From: Antedon mediterranea
Taxonomy: Eukaryota > Echinodermata > Crinoidea > Comatulida > Antedonidae
DNA length: 64,000 bases
Reading direction: 5' to 3'
Assembly (NCBI RefSeq): GCF_964355755.1
Contig: NC_092677.1
Location: 11,926,601-11,990,600, forward strand
Both the position numbers and the translations under genes were made by a program. Below, piece by piece: positions 14,801 through 29,800 of this stretch (within the stretch, counting starts at the first letter, position 1; every line of letters starts with the position of its first letter). Under the pieces are notes generated by a model, which did no database searches, was not told the DNA's origin, and saw only the letters and a program-made list of their open reading frames with translations.

Positions 14801-17800
14801 AACGTGTTGGTGCGTGTCAATTGTTTGTTTTTTTTAGGTTCCACTAACTGCACAGTGAATTGTCTAATTTGGTAGTTTTTGGAAACCATCAAAACTTTGA
14901 AACACTAAAGCAATCATGGATACTACATCAAAATAATTGTTTAAAAAATAATACTAAATAGTGTTTACTCTTCAGTACCCTACCTCATTATACACATAGA
15001 CGGAAGTATTACAAATTTGTCTTCATCAGAAATTAAATTGATTTCCAGGAATACTTTGCCTTAGACAGATCAGATTACAATTAGAAGATATGCTATAAAA
15101 TTTGTTGACAACTCATTTCTTTACACCAGATATTTATAGTACTGTAGATGATTCATAATAATTCTTAGGTATCCAAAAGAGCGCACAGACTTTTAAATAA
15201 AAATTGACCAATCATAAGCGACAGTTTGAATAATCCATTGCTTTTGATTGGTCAATTCGCTTGCGTTACAGTCAGGTCTCAGTAGCATAACATATGTGGC
15301 AAAGGCAGCTGGTTTAGGGGGCCCTCCAACGTTGTTTAGTTGCATTGGACTGCTCCTGCCCCTGGGGTTATAGCCAGTCAGCACTCATGGTTGTTACGCC
15401 ACTATACAGCCTACGTCCTTGCGTAGGCCGTAGAGGGAACCAAGTTTAATATGTAAAGTTGAATAGAAAAATGTAAAAAAAATATAATTTTTAGAATGTC
15501 TATGTGTGCTGCATAACGAGTCTAATTTCTTAACAGTTTATAAATGAACATTCTTTAAACAAGGTTTCAAATGAATTTATAAACAGCAACATACAAGCAT
15601 GTTTTATAACATCAACAAAGGCCCCATGGTGAGCCTTAAACACTTATTAGAAGGAAGCAATCAATCGGTTCAAGAGTACTTAATATCAAACATCAAGATC
15701 AAGTGAAACAACAAAGGGAAAAGAAATCCTCCCATAAGATCAAACTGATATGCATCTCAACAAGTTAAAGTAGTACAGTGTATTTCTTTCATTTGATAAC
15801 TTGTACTCAATAGACTCATTGCAGCTATGCAATGCAATACATTTTTCATTTCATTTCTCTTTATTTTGGACTGCCATATCCATAGAATAAAAAAGTACAT
15901 AATATAATATACAAAAGTTTATTAAACAATCAGCAATTTACATTTAGATTGTTCCATTTTTTCTGAAATGTTGATTCAGCTAGAAAATTATCGTTTACAG
16001 AGCGCACTAGTGGTTTTAAGCAATAATTGCGTCACTGTTGCTGTAGCTGACACATCCCATCGAAAGTCTACCGCATCTAGCATGTATGACAAAACCTTTT
16101 CTTATGTTATTGTTGGTATAGTGCATGTGAGTGAGATAAATTTCTTGATTTAGCAAGATTGTCATATTTCTATCTGTATAAGAAAATTATCTATTGAAAA
16201 AAGAAAACATTACATTGTTGTCAATTCTTGAGGCCAACTCGGACAGTGTCGTACGACAAGGCCCAATAAGTCGTATCGTCGGGAGATAATTGAACATGTT
16301 TAAAGTTCTCCCGACAACCTAAAAACTACAGTCACCCAGCGCTATCTCAAGACAACTCGTCTCGTCGGGATTCAACTCAGACAGCACCAACGAGTGAAGA
16401 CATTTTTTCGTAATGCCTTGTCATATGATGCTGTCTGAGTTCTCTTTTACTAAACTCTCTCAAGCCAAGACCTTTTTGCTACCACAAAAAATATGGCTTT
16501 AGTTGTGCCAAAATATTCTTTGGTTGTGCCAAAATATTCATCATACCATAAGCTGCCTCCTTACAACTTCCAAAACGATTTAAAGTCTTGAAAACAGTTT
16601 TCTAATATTTTTGGCATCCACCCTAACTTGCCAAAATCATTTACTACTTTCTAATGATTAAATTAGTAAATGAACAGTTTCCGTAGTAAAATGCAACAAA
16701 ACCGTGTGACCAAAAAAAAATGCTATTACAATTGTTTTCAGCTTTTGTTTATTTGTGCATGAATGGCATCATCATGAAGTAAAGGTATTCGGCTTCTTTA
16801 GAGCCTTTATCAGATGTCATTCAAGTTATAATTATTATTTGATTCCTATCTAATTTTAATTTGGATTTGGATTTGGGTTTCGAAGCAGGACATTGACAAC
16901 CACTACAAAATACAAAACTGAAATAAGGTTTAACAATCTCAGGCCACTGAACATTAAACACCACTTCTTCTACCAATAGGCCTGTTTTGAAATCTCCTCT
17001 GACACCATGTAATATACAATCAACCAATCAAATAACAAGGATATAATTTGCGTTAAAGAATAATTATTTCTATTTTCAGCAATTTATTTATGCAATAGTG
17101 TCACATGAATAAAATATTCCCACAATTGTAACCACGGATGATAGATCTGGCATGAAGCTGTTGCAACCTGATTAACAGTGCTCTCCCGTCAGTAGAGCTC
17201 TGTCTACACTATCAAATTTTATGTGACAAACAAATCTGATGTGGCAATTTATGATGTCATATCACTACCATATTTGGACATATCACTATCATATTTAGGC
17301 ACATCACATTTTTTGTCAAAAACTAGTTTGATAGTGTAGACAGAGCTTAAATGACAATAAATCAAGCCTTTTGGGACAGGAAAAAGTGAATCATCATAAT
17401 TCTTTCTCCAATAAATACCTAATTTATTATAATTACGCAAAGTCATGTAGAAATAGAAGTATTATTTCCACAATACATTTCACCTACATGTTTTTGTTCA
17501 AGTAATTTGCTACCGGAAAATATTTGTCCCAAAACACTAGAAAAAAACTTTTCGTCTGCCCGAAATAAATTGAAATTATCAATCGTTTATGAAATTACTG
17601 ATCTTCCTTTTTGAAACTTTGTAAGTTAAATTAAGTGATAGACAGGTGCGGTTTCGCAGGACTTAATCCTTGCGTGGTGTCGAAACGAACTTGGCCAATA
17701 GAATCACTAGAGTTTAGACAATTTGTTGGTCAGCAAAAATTGCTTATCGACATTATTATTTAATAAGGTCAGTTTTAAATAACTGTACTTGCCAAGTTTT

Positions 17801-20800
17801 GTCTCATCTTGATAAAACAAACGATAAACAAAACACACATGATGTCATATCACTACCATATTTGGACATATCACTACCATATTTGGGCACATCACTACCA
17901 TATTTGGGCACATCACACTTTTTTTTTTCCAGGGTTTTTAAATTGAAGATTACAACAGGATTACCAAGTATGCTTAGTCATTTCGAGACAATCACGATGA
18001 CATTCTCTGGTTGGAAGCTGGTTTGAGGACAGCAGCAGGGCGCCAGACTTGTGATTCCTCAGGGTGTCTAGGAGCAGGTTACTTGAACCAAACCTGTATC
18101 CAGGGTGTCTGTGAGGGTCACAAAGTCATCAGAAAACACTATTGCCACTGTTACCATTTCATATAGCCTCAAGTTTATTCATAAATTTTGTTGATAGTTT
18201 TTGCAATAATATCTTCAGCCCCGTCAAAGAAAAACAATTCATATTTTGATTCAAAGACTTTAGTTTAATACTCAAGATAAAAATCTTTACAACAGTAAGG
18301 AAAATCCCTGTGGTTGGTTAGTATTGTTTCTTTTGAAATCTAAAAGACCTAGTTTCAAATCTTAGGACAGTCACAAGGCATATAAAATTATGAGAGATGA
18401 AACAAGAGTAACTTTGTGGTTGCATGGTTGCTTACAAATTCCAAAGCACTAGGTTCAAATCATGGGACTGAAAAAAATCATTTGAGTAAAATTTAACAGA
18501 ATAATACTTCGTTAGCTCTGTCTAAACTATCCAATGAGTGTGATGTGCACAAATATGGTAGTGATATGACATCATCATGTCCATATATGAACACATCACA
18601 TTTCTTTGTCACATACAGTTTGATAGTGTAGACAGTACTTAAATACCAAAATTAAACTTCCAACCATCGTTTAACAGAGATTCGTAAACAAATAATAGCT
18701 AAGAATAGTCATAATGCTATTCCTTTGTCTTCATGCTGTCTACCTGACAATTTATTTTATCACATTTGACAGATAATGAAATTAAACATAGTTGTTTTGA
18801 AAGACATCTGCTTGGAAAATTATCAACAGATCACTTTCAATTTAAGATTTTGTTTAATTTGGATTCTACAATTGGAAAATATTAGTGGACTATACAAATA
18901 CCAGTTGGACTTCTCCTCAAGAATGAGGTGGAAAAAAACCACAAAATTCTTTTGGATTGTAATGAACATGACATAATATGCTGCAAAGACTTCTATGGAT
19001 ATTGGGTTACTTTAAAGAAATGTAGTTAAATTATTACTCAGTGCGCCGGATATTAACATAGAATTGGTTGATAACAGAAATAAATTCTTCTAAATGAGGT
19101 ACAGTACAAGTGGGAGGGAGGGGGTAGGAATCGACCTGATGAGTGCAGGCTGGTGTTTAACTTGCAAAGAAGAGTTTACACTGCTTTTATTAGGTGCATA
19201 GATGAATCGGAGTTTATTGTTATTTAGAAAAGTTAGCAATCAGTATCTGTGACAAGAATCGTTGACGGTCACAAGTACATGTATACATTTCTTTTGAAAA
19301 AAATAAGATGTATGGTGGAGGGTTACCAACTCTGCTTGGGAACCTGGGGAACTACTTCCGTATCAAATATATTGATAAGGGAAGGAATGTAGAAGAAACA
19401 TTGACTAAGATTTATACATCTAACTCGCATTTATATTAAGTAAGTCAACATACAGTACATATGAGTATTCCATTCTTCAACTTACACCTCAAAACAATGT
19501 CAGGTGATAGGCCTACACGGTAATGTCATTCACAACTGCAATTTAATTAGACTATTAACGACATGAATAACAAACTATCATAAACAATGTATCAGAAATC
19601 ATTCCAACCTTTCAACAATGTGGCATGTGAAAATTGTGACAAACAGTATGTTGTCACTTTGTTGCTTAGTAACTTGTCAAAAATATGTAATATTATCCCA
19701 TCATCATTCATAATGTCACATTTAATCCCTCCTAAGGGACAGTAATGGTTAAAACACAAGAGTAAAGGTAAAACAATGTATTATTCGGAAAAAATTTTAG
19801 GAACTAAAAATCAAACATTTTTTTTTTTGACAGAGGTGAAGTACATCAGGAATTGGTGAAATAGCATTTAACAAATAAAGGACATACAGCTGATTATGGC
19901 CTCTCTTCTACAAATTAAAAAGTGTCTAATAGAAATGATACTAATTTGTCCTAATTCCTTTTCATGAAAAATATATAATACCCATAATAAATACCACCCA
20001 TAATCTTCGAAATATTTGTAGCGTAAAACAACCATACTCTAGGTTAACGTCTGGTCAACATTTTATCAGTATACACGGACCGAAACTATGGAACAAGCTC
20101 TGTAGAAATCACTTAGATATTGTTAACAAAAATTATAAAATACTAAAAAAATATGTAAAAAGAGACATTTTATCGAATTACAGAACTTAAAATGCTTCAC
20201 TCATAAAATATATATGCATATATTATGCGTTGTGTTGGTGTGTGCGAGTATACACACATAGCCTGTTTTATATTATATGTATTCATACTTTTGCTATAAT
20301 GATAGAAAGAATCCACATGTACTGGAAGTAATAAACTGAATATCTTCTTTTTTAAGAAAAAATGTATAAATAATCATGTTAGAAAAACACTATCGCTTTT
20401 TGATGATGAACAACTCTAAAATGTATATAGGAAATGTTTTTTTTTAAATTTTGTATCTATTATGTTGTGTTTATTGTTTTATGTTTTTTATGTAAAAGGA
20501 TCCTGCGAAAACAGAAGTGTAAACTTCTCTATGCAGGATCCTTGCCATCATTTATGCTATGAAACTGTATTTATAAACGATGAGTAAATAAATGTGAATT
20601 GAATGAATATCTCATTCTGCAGAAAGTGTCTACCCCTACATATCTATATATAAATTAATAGAAATAATAGCCACCTCAGAGGGGGAAACACAAACACGTC
20701 CAAATTCATTTTCATAAAAAAAATTAATATCTCATTCTACAGAAAGAGCCTACCCGTAACATATCTATATAAATTACTAGAAATAATACCCATCTCAGAG

Positions 20801-23800
20801 GGAGAACACAAATATGTCGTAATTCATTTTCATTTTTAAAATATCATTATTTGTAATGCACTGTGTCTCATGGTTAATATTGTAACTCCTAAAGAACTAT
20901 CTATGATCCTCACATTAACATCTTTTAAGAACATGGTAATTCATGTCCAGACACCATCCTCTTTATTGGACATTTCATAAAAACATCTTTAAAACATGGA
21001 AATGACATTACTTTTTTCATGGAATACTAATTTAATTTTAGTAGATAAATCAAGTTTTCAAAAATATTTTTCAATTTAAAAAAAAAAACGATTCAAATTA
21101 GTACACACCCAGCAACATAACAGAAAAACTACAAAATATTAATTTAATTTTAGTAGATAAATCAAATTTTCATAAATATTTTTCAATTTTAAAAAATTGC
21201 ATAACAGAATAACTACATTGCCTTGTAAATGCCTTATAAACATGTGCCGCTGATACAAAAGCGTTTGTTCAATAAATTTACTTTACTTTACAGGAAACTA
21301 CAACCATATTATTCTGAATATAAACAAAGAGAGTAAAAATTGCAACTAAACTAGTAATATAAGGTTGGCAGTACACTACATGTTTCCAAAAAGGAAATAA
21401 AGTGAAGATGAGAAAGTCTTGAAGTTTAAAGCTCCGTTCACACTATCAAACTAGTTTAACAAAAAAGTGTGGTGATGCCCAAATATGGTAGTGATATTAT
21501 ATCATCATGTCCATATATCACATTGTTTGTCACATAAAGTTTGATAGTGTAGACAGTGCTTTAGAGCATCTTTTTAAAACATTTAAAGCATACATAATAA
21601 TACAAAGAATAAAGATCGGCTTCTTGGTATACAGATGCCCTGCAATTAGACCAGCTTTTATGTATTAACCATGGAGAAATAATTTGTTCATGTTTAAACA
21701 TAAACACTAAAAAAACAAAGTTAACAATTTAAATACTGATTATTTTAGGAACAAATTGTTTAATCAACTAACTTCAAAATATGTTATAGGATTAAGGCAT
21801 GAATTACTGACTAACAGACCAATATTAACTGTAAGTCAAGTAAATATTGTGTGCTCTATTCAATCGTTAGTGTCTTTATCTTTGTGACAATCTGAACTTT
21901 TAATTATTAGGCTTTCCTGAAATCACAGTTAATTAAATAATGAGTCATTTCTAGACACGGTAACCCTTGATTAACAAGATAAAACTACAGTTAATTGTAA
22001 TGTTTTTCTAAAATTTTAAATACTTCTATGTTATAAAATGATGCAATTACAAATAAATAAAATAATCAAAAGTTAGTTAACATGGTCCTTACAGCTATAA
22101 AAATGACAAAATGTGGTTTAAAATACTTTTTAAAATTAGGATGTTATGAAAGTAAACCTGTTTTTTAAAGTCTATATTGCTAAATGTTTGGTTTTTTCTA
22201 ATCAACATTAAAGATATGTAAGTAAATCTTTTTTTATGTTGCTAAATGTTTGAAGCTTTCAACATTAAAGATATGTACAGCTGGGAAAAATGGAATAAAC
22301 GATAGGTAGCTTCAAGCCAAATGTTATCAATTACTAGTGTGACACTTCCTAAATTTGCCAGTCAGTATGGGACCAATTGGGAAAAAAACCAGTGTGTCCT
22401 CATTTGGCCTTAGAGAACATTGTCAACTAAATTGGAAACATGTACGTCAGTCAGTTACAGGTTGCAATACTCAATATATTCTCAACAGATTCATACCATG
22501 TCAAATAACGCAATGTACAGGCTTGTTAAACATGGCAAATTAACGCCAGACAGACAACAATCATGTCACAAATTAGCCAATTTTGTCGTGTCTTTGTATT
22601 TGTGATGACAAAGGATTGAACGTATTAAAAAACAATGATATTCATTATTATTGACCCAATACTAGGTCATGTGATAAGTATTAATTTTTGACAATTTTAT
22701 GATTGTCACGCGTCCACATGATTTCTATGCTAATCTCACTCAGCGGTAAGCAGTCTGTCTTTGAAATGTTATTAAGTGTGAAACTGATGTTATTAAAGTA
22801 TTAGGTTCTACATTGCGAATATGTGCCAAGTTTGAAATGTACTATTACATGCAATGAAACACAAAATGAGTCGGCAATACCAGGCAAAAGTTTTTAAAAT
22901 AGTGGGAAAAAATGTTCCATACACTAACAACATTTAAAATGTCTCTATTTTGGTCCATGGTCTGTGACTACCATTTTATAGGCCCTAAAATATATTTCTA
23001 CACCATATAAAGCTCTGTCTACACAATCTGGTTTGACCAAAAAAGTGTGATGTGCCCAAATATGGTAGTGATATGCTTAAATATGGTAGTGATATGTCAA
23101 TATTGACACATCACATTTTTTGTCACATAAAGTTCGATAGTGTAGAAAGAGCTTTAAATTTGTTAAAAATAAATTTCAAAAAGTAATTGAAAAGCATAAC
23201 ATGTGCTTTGTTATCCTTGAAAATATAACAACATTAGTAATGCTTTCTAGAAAAATCATTGACTCATATAATTCACATGGTCATATGATAGCGTGCTTGT
23301 ATCCGGATGGCTGAATCAACCAGTGGTTTTTCCCAAACTTAGTGGCTACTTTATTTTGACATATATATATATTTTTTTTTCATATCCATCCAACTGCAAG
23401 TAACTTGCAATTTCCAGGATGGATAAACTATTTTATAATTCATCGGGCTAAAAACTAAATCTCATTTGAGGCTTAGGGAATGGAATTGAAAGAGTCGTGA
23501 TTTACAACCCTGGCCCTAGGTCAGGATTGAACCCTGGACCTTGGGATTGGAAGGCAAGCACGTCAACCTCAAAAAAATTAAAAATTAAACAATATTACTC
23601 AAAAGCTTTATAGATAATTTAAATGCCATGGGCTACATATTCCAAAATAATGCCTTAATCTTCAAAAATAGGTTGTCCCTATGTTAAACTAAAATTTGAT
23701 AAAGAGCAAAGAGTACCTAATTAATATTGCAATATATGAAATTGAAAATTTCAATTGCTGTATTTTTAGTTTACATATGGTACAAATTAACACTTATAAT

Positions 23801-26800
23801 ATATATATCGAAGCATTGCAAATTATTTATTAAATAATTACACTGAAGTACAAACTACCACAATCGCCCTGATCCTTAATTTCCTCGTGGATATTTACGA
23901 CGGACGGGAGAGTAACGGGAGTGCAACTGTACCATGAACTAGAATTCACCTGACTGTACTACGGCTTCAGCCTTGCCCCTTCGAGGATTAAGATTGAGGA
24001 CGTACCAATTTCCCGTACATGTACAACACCTAAGGGATTTTGCTTTGCTTACTGATAATTGAATACACAAAATGTAGTATCTTATTTTAATAGTAAAATG
24101 GGTTTAAATAAATACAGATTATTCATAATTTCTATTTGAACTGGTTCAATGGCTGAATAAATTAATTGAGTATTTAAAAAGAAATTATGCATTTTTTAAG
24201 CTTTTAATATATAATTACCATAATAAATTGGGTATAGGCAATTCCCATCTACACATTCTGAACACTAATAGAGTAAAATCTGAATCAATTTAACAAATTA
24301 AAAGATATATTTTCTACCTGAAAACAGTAATTTTATTATTTTGTTTATTTTTTGAGTGAAAGTTTTATAAAAACTATAAATATGGTTTATTCAAATTTTT
24401 ATTTTACTCATCTTTATTTCAATAAATCTTTAAATAAAATGTTGGGATGTTGCAATTGATCATATTAACTATAAACTATAAATAATAATAATACTAAGTT
24501 CCAATTTCCTTGGCTATTCCTATTCAACATATTCAGTTGACAGGCCTGCATGCCATGTTTGTGAGGATTTTGAACAATTTAGGTCGGGTATACGATTGTA
24601 AGTCCCAAAGCCTAGTTTCCAGCCGATATTCAGGACACAGTCATCTTGTAATTCTTAAGTTTTGTAATACCAGGCAAACATGTATAAGAAAGATTAGTTA
24701 GAGTACATTAATATGTAATTATCAGTGCTTAACTACGTCTTAAATGTAGGATGCTGGGCCTTCAACTCAGGTCTCCATGCTGTGAACAAATAATCTGGTG
24801 AATTTTCTACTTATTAAAGGAGGACATAAATGGTCAATTACATTAATCATTTCCTAAAATGATTAATTGGTTTATTAATTAACCAGTTTATCACTGCTAA
24901 TACATTTTAGATAAGAAAACGATAAAAATACCTTATAATTAGTAGGGACCAACAACCGGATCTTCTGGGTATACATAAAGTCAAACTACCTTGGCCTATG
25001 TTAGTGTGAGTAATGCCTAATTTGTAAATAAACCTACAATGAAGAGTATGACATAGGCCATCTAAACAAAAAGTTGCTATTAAACCATAGAGATATTATA
25101 TTGTTTGAAGGTTTACATGGCGAAATAAAGTTTGCAATACACCACGTAAATTAGTTCTGAAAAGAACTGTTGAGTTTCTCAAGATATTATAGTTCACTAT
25201 AAAATCTCTATGGTTAATCATATTGGCTTTCATTCTTTGTACAAAAATAGGGTACAGCCATCTCTGCAAATATTGGATACCTTTGGGCTGGCCTAATATT
25301 TCTGATTTTCTGGAAAGTCTGGCATTCCAAATGTGTTTTAATGAGAAAAAGAAAAAGTATGGAGAGTTTATGTTTTCAGTGAGTCAACTGTACTACATGC
25401 ACATTTTTCACGCTGCTGCTCTAGGCCGCTACGCCCCATTAGGACTACTCAATCAGAAGCTAAAGCAAGCAGCAGTTATAGTTCTAAGGACGACAGTTTT
25501 GCGAAAATGGAAACTCCACTATAATTTATTGATTCCAGCTGCTACAGTAGACCCAAAAAACGTCTGGGAAAAGAGTCTATTAGGACATGTCATGCTAAAA
25601 TTAGTAAAAGTGACAGAAATTGAGTATTCACTTCTGTAACAAAAAAATAATATTTATTCACATATAAAAAGAGAAAAGAAACCCAAAAACCATTGTCTGA
25701 CAGACAATTTAAGTATTTGTTGCTTTAAATTACATTTTTTCAGGTAAAATAACTATTATGTGACAATAAAATGACACATTCAATAACATTTGAAATAAAA
25801 AAATATTTTTCAATAAGCGAGCAGCGTTTTTTGTAAGAAATATTTCTTGTTTATCTTATTCTTCAGAGTGAGAATAACATTATCAAACTTACCAACACAC
25901 TGGATACCATTCGACGTTGACCTGATGACCGTACCTGGTGGGCAGTTTACAACTGGCCTAGGATTATTAATACATGTTGAACACCCTGAGAAAAAATATA
26001 TACCAATAATGAATTACTGAGGAGAATGTTTTCATGAGTTGGAAGATTTGTACAAAATTCTCAAAAAGCTGAACTTGAAATAGAACAATTTGTGTGCAGT
26101 AGAACTAATACTTAACAGCATGTGATACTCAAATTAAACCAACCACAAACTAAGAATACATGCAGGTGTGTTTTAATAGTTTATTCCAATTATTTAACAA
26201 ATTAAATTATTCAGAATTTAATTCCGATTCCCATAAAACTGCTCAAAAGAAAACTTACTTGTGTAAGACCTATAAAAGGGTGAGATACCACGTGTGGATG
26301 TTGCGTAACCGTTCGGTACGTATCTAGTAGCAGATCCCAATTGCCCGCCGCTCTGTGCAGCTGTATCTGAATTCAATGGGCTACCTAGTGCGTGCATCGG
26401 AAGACATGTCCTTAAATTATTCTGCAACGCATAACCACGCCGACATGTGCATTCATAACTCCCTTCTTTGTTGCTACAGAAGTGATGGCATAACCCTGCT
26501 TGTATGCACTCATCAACGTCTTACAAAAAAAAAAATACATGGACTTAACTTGAGTACTACCAAGTGAAAATACTAATATTGTGGAACATCAACAATGTTT
26601 TATACTGGATACAGGGTGGTACGGAATATCTGGGAAAGCACCAAGGTTAGAAGATTGTTGTGTAGTCAGAAATAAGTGAATCTGGGATTTTATTCAAGAT
26701 AATAAGGAGTGTAAAAGTGAAAAATTCAGTTCTTTTACAATATGATATAAAACCTTTTTACACTTAAAATTTTAAAACTTAATCAAAATCATTGACTTAA

Positions 26801-29800
26801 AACAACACATAAATAAATCTGACTTTTAAGGATTGTGAATCCAGGTTTTAGATATGCAATTGTGAAAATGGTGTCGAAATCAAAATACTACTGTACACTA
26901 CCTTGACATGACCTCATATCCGATCTCAATTCATAACCGGGAGGACACGCACATCTTGCTATACCGGCAACACGCTCACATCGATAGTGGCATCGTAGAC
27001 TAGTACATGATGTATATGATGGTTGGTTAACAGGTTTGGTGCTGGTGCGTCCCTGAGAAGCCTGGTTATAGTTATCTTGTAACTGTTGCCTTTCTTCTGT
27101 TGCTGTTCGCTGGTGAACAATTCCTGAAAATTAAATTTATAAAAAGCTTACTAATTTTATTATTGTTATTCAGCTATCTGCGGACAAGTTGTACTGGGCA
27201 ATACAATTGCTAACTCTTCCTCTCTCTCAACTTTTCGTAAAAAACTTAAAAATCATTTATTATCATTGTACTCAAACTAGACCTTCAAACTTTTTTTGTC
27301 ATGACCTTATTTATTTTATATATATAATTATATACAAATGTAATTTTTTTTTTTATTTTACATACATCCAACAGCGATATCGCCAATTACAGGATGTCTT
27401 AAAGAGTATCGTTTATGGGTCTTGCATGACAAGAAATCTCTTCTTGCAAGATCCTCTATTAATGGTATTTTTGTATTGTCTCATTATAAATTACCACTCT
27501 TTTTATTGTATTGCATTTACCATTGATAGAAACTAATTTAATGTTGAGTTATTATTATTAGGGTTTCCTGTAAATACTACAGAAAGAGGATTTTGCTTGT
27601 TTGCCCACTTTACTACTCCCAGAACTTCACTGAAAGTTTGCCGTCTAAACGCCCCTCTCTACTCCCAAAACTCCCAAAAACAGTTTAAATCAGCGGCTGT
27701 CAACAAAAAGTTAACATTACTAAAATGCAAAAAAAAAATGTTGTTTATAAATCGGTTTTAAATTTGTTTTTTTGCTGCAAAGAATTTGCTCCCGTTTCTG
27801 CTTCAAAAAAATTGGGAGTAATTTATTGACATTATTAAAGATATGTATTGTCCCCCAAAAACATGAAAAGTAAAGATTAATTAAATCAGACTTTGAATAT
27901 GTTATTTTGTATTTTCAATAAATCACTTTCATAGAAAAAAATAATGTTTTCACTTATAAAATGAGAAAATAAATGGTTAAATTCAACTAAAATCAACCAA
28001 TTTTACTATTTTTTTTTTTAAATTACAGTTTTTTAGGTAAATACATTTTTTTTCCAATCCAAAGTGGATATAACTATTAGGTGATATTAAAATGGCATAT
28101 TAAAAAAAAAATTTTAAGAATTATTTTTTCAGGGGGACAATACATCTTTAACTGTCATTTTCTTGTAACATGAACAGGCCTTAATACACTTTAGTAGAAG
28201 ATATAACGCAGGAAACAAGCATTACCCCAGCAATATTCAACTTAATGCTTCACTAATCCTTAATTTAACAGCTTACCTGTTCGACCTTCTTGAAGAGCCC
28301 CTGAGTACTTGGGTACTGAACTTGTACATGACATACCAGAGCTGGTTTGAACGCATGTTGTACACCGATTTGGTGCAGTACAAGAACCACTACCACAACT
28401 TCCACGACACACAGCTTTAATAAAAAAGAATTGAAATCTCTATATGATGAATATTGATATACAGTAGAACCACTCGTTAGGGACGCTCCTACTCAGGGAA
28501 CAACTCTATTAGGACAATATCCAATAAATAGAGTGGCACCCCTATTCAGGAGACACGTCCCCTATTAAGAGGACATTTTGGCTCTGAAGGCGTCCCCTCA
28601 ATGGAGGTTCTACTGTATACTTTAAATTTTGTGTCCTTCTACATTTACTAACTTTTATTCCATAATCTCTCCACACCCACCCTCATCCCAACTCTCCTGG
28701 TACAGGAAAGCTTTCTAAAATGCACAATTGCGGTCATTTTTTTAAGTAGAATGCACTTATGCTGGAGAAACTTAAATAAGCCCAGAGTGCTTTAAGGCTA
28801 GTTCCACCAGAAAAAAGGAATTTAAAAAGTATATATATTAAATGTTTCAAATGTAGTCAATAAATTATTAAATAAAAAAAGAATAAATACATAACGGGAA
28901 AAAGAAAAAGAAACAAAATAAAAGCACAACAAGACAAAGGACAAAAATACAAGACAAAACAGGGACAGAAGGGACGAAGACTACATTAGATCCAAGATGG
29001 TGGATTTGGAGACGGATTATACATTTTAAAATTGTTTTTGTATTCTGATTTGTTTCATTCACGGTAATAGGTAGAGTATCATTCAACTGATACTAAGTAT
29101 CCGTCAATGACAGCCATGTGTTTTCAGAAGAAGATGGCTACAAGAACAGTCAGTACTTTTAGAATAACACAATTACATCTTGATATGCATTTTGTCTTAT
29201 TCTACCTAACGTTCTACTGTTCCAGACCACTACCCTAGTTCCCATGGAGTTCAAACGACATCTTTAACAACGTTGAGGATACTTTCCAACATTAAAAGGT
29301 AAATTTTAGGTGTTAAAAATGCAGCAAAGTTATTAAAGATGGTATCAGTATATTTATCGATACATAATATAAAATTGTGAACGTCAAGAAGCCTATATGG
29401 CAGGATGTTCGCAGGGTCTATGTCCGTAACGATCATCTAATAGGAAGTGCATAATTGTTGTATTGACACTAATACAGTAAGTTGGTTGTGTCAGAAATTG
29501 ATATCCAGTTTTTAACATAAAATAGATTCCCTTGTGGTAATTTTCAAAACAAGTACTGAAAATCACAACGATCAATGGATCCAGGATTATGAAATAGGGG
29601 GTCTCAGGGCCTAAAAATGGCAAATTGTAGGTGCTTAACTGAAATTAATATCATCTTTTGCATTACAATTACCAAAATTTGAAAGCTCCGCCTATGTTGA
29701 TATATAATTCATATATCGTCTTTACAACTTGATTAAAGCGCTTAACAAAAATGATTACATAAAAAGTCAGAAATTGATATTCAGTTTTAAATACGAGATT

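Larger units (their letters stand above)
11932..25892. other. 14-kb intron between EGF exons 7 and 6
   Basis: I found no EGF-type exon here in either frame. Identifiable content: a SINE at 12.1 kb, a tandem duplication at 12.8-13.25 kb, a second dispersed-repeat copy at 13.5 kb, MITEs at 14.6, 16.2, 17.2, 17.8, 18.5, 21.4 and 23.0 kb, a LINE 3' end at 20.0 kb, small tandem duplications at 20.6-21.2 kb, and the 25.4 kb repeat. The rest is AT-rich. Confidence 0.5.

Noticed and set aside
26289-26294. CACGTG E-box as a USF target
   Set aside because: It is inside a coding exon of the EGF gene, and a 6-bp match is expected by chance in a window of this size.
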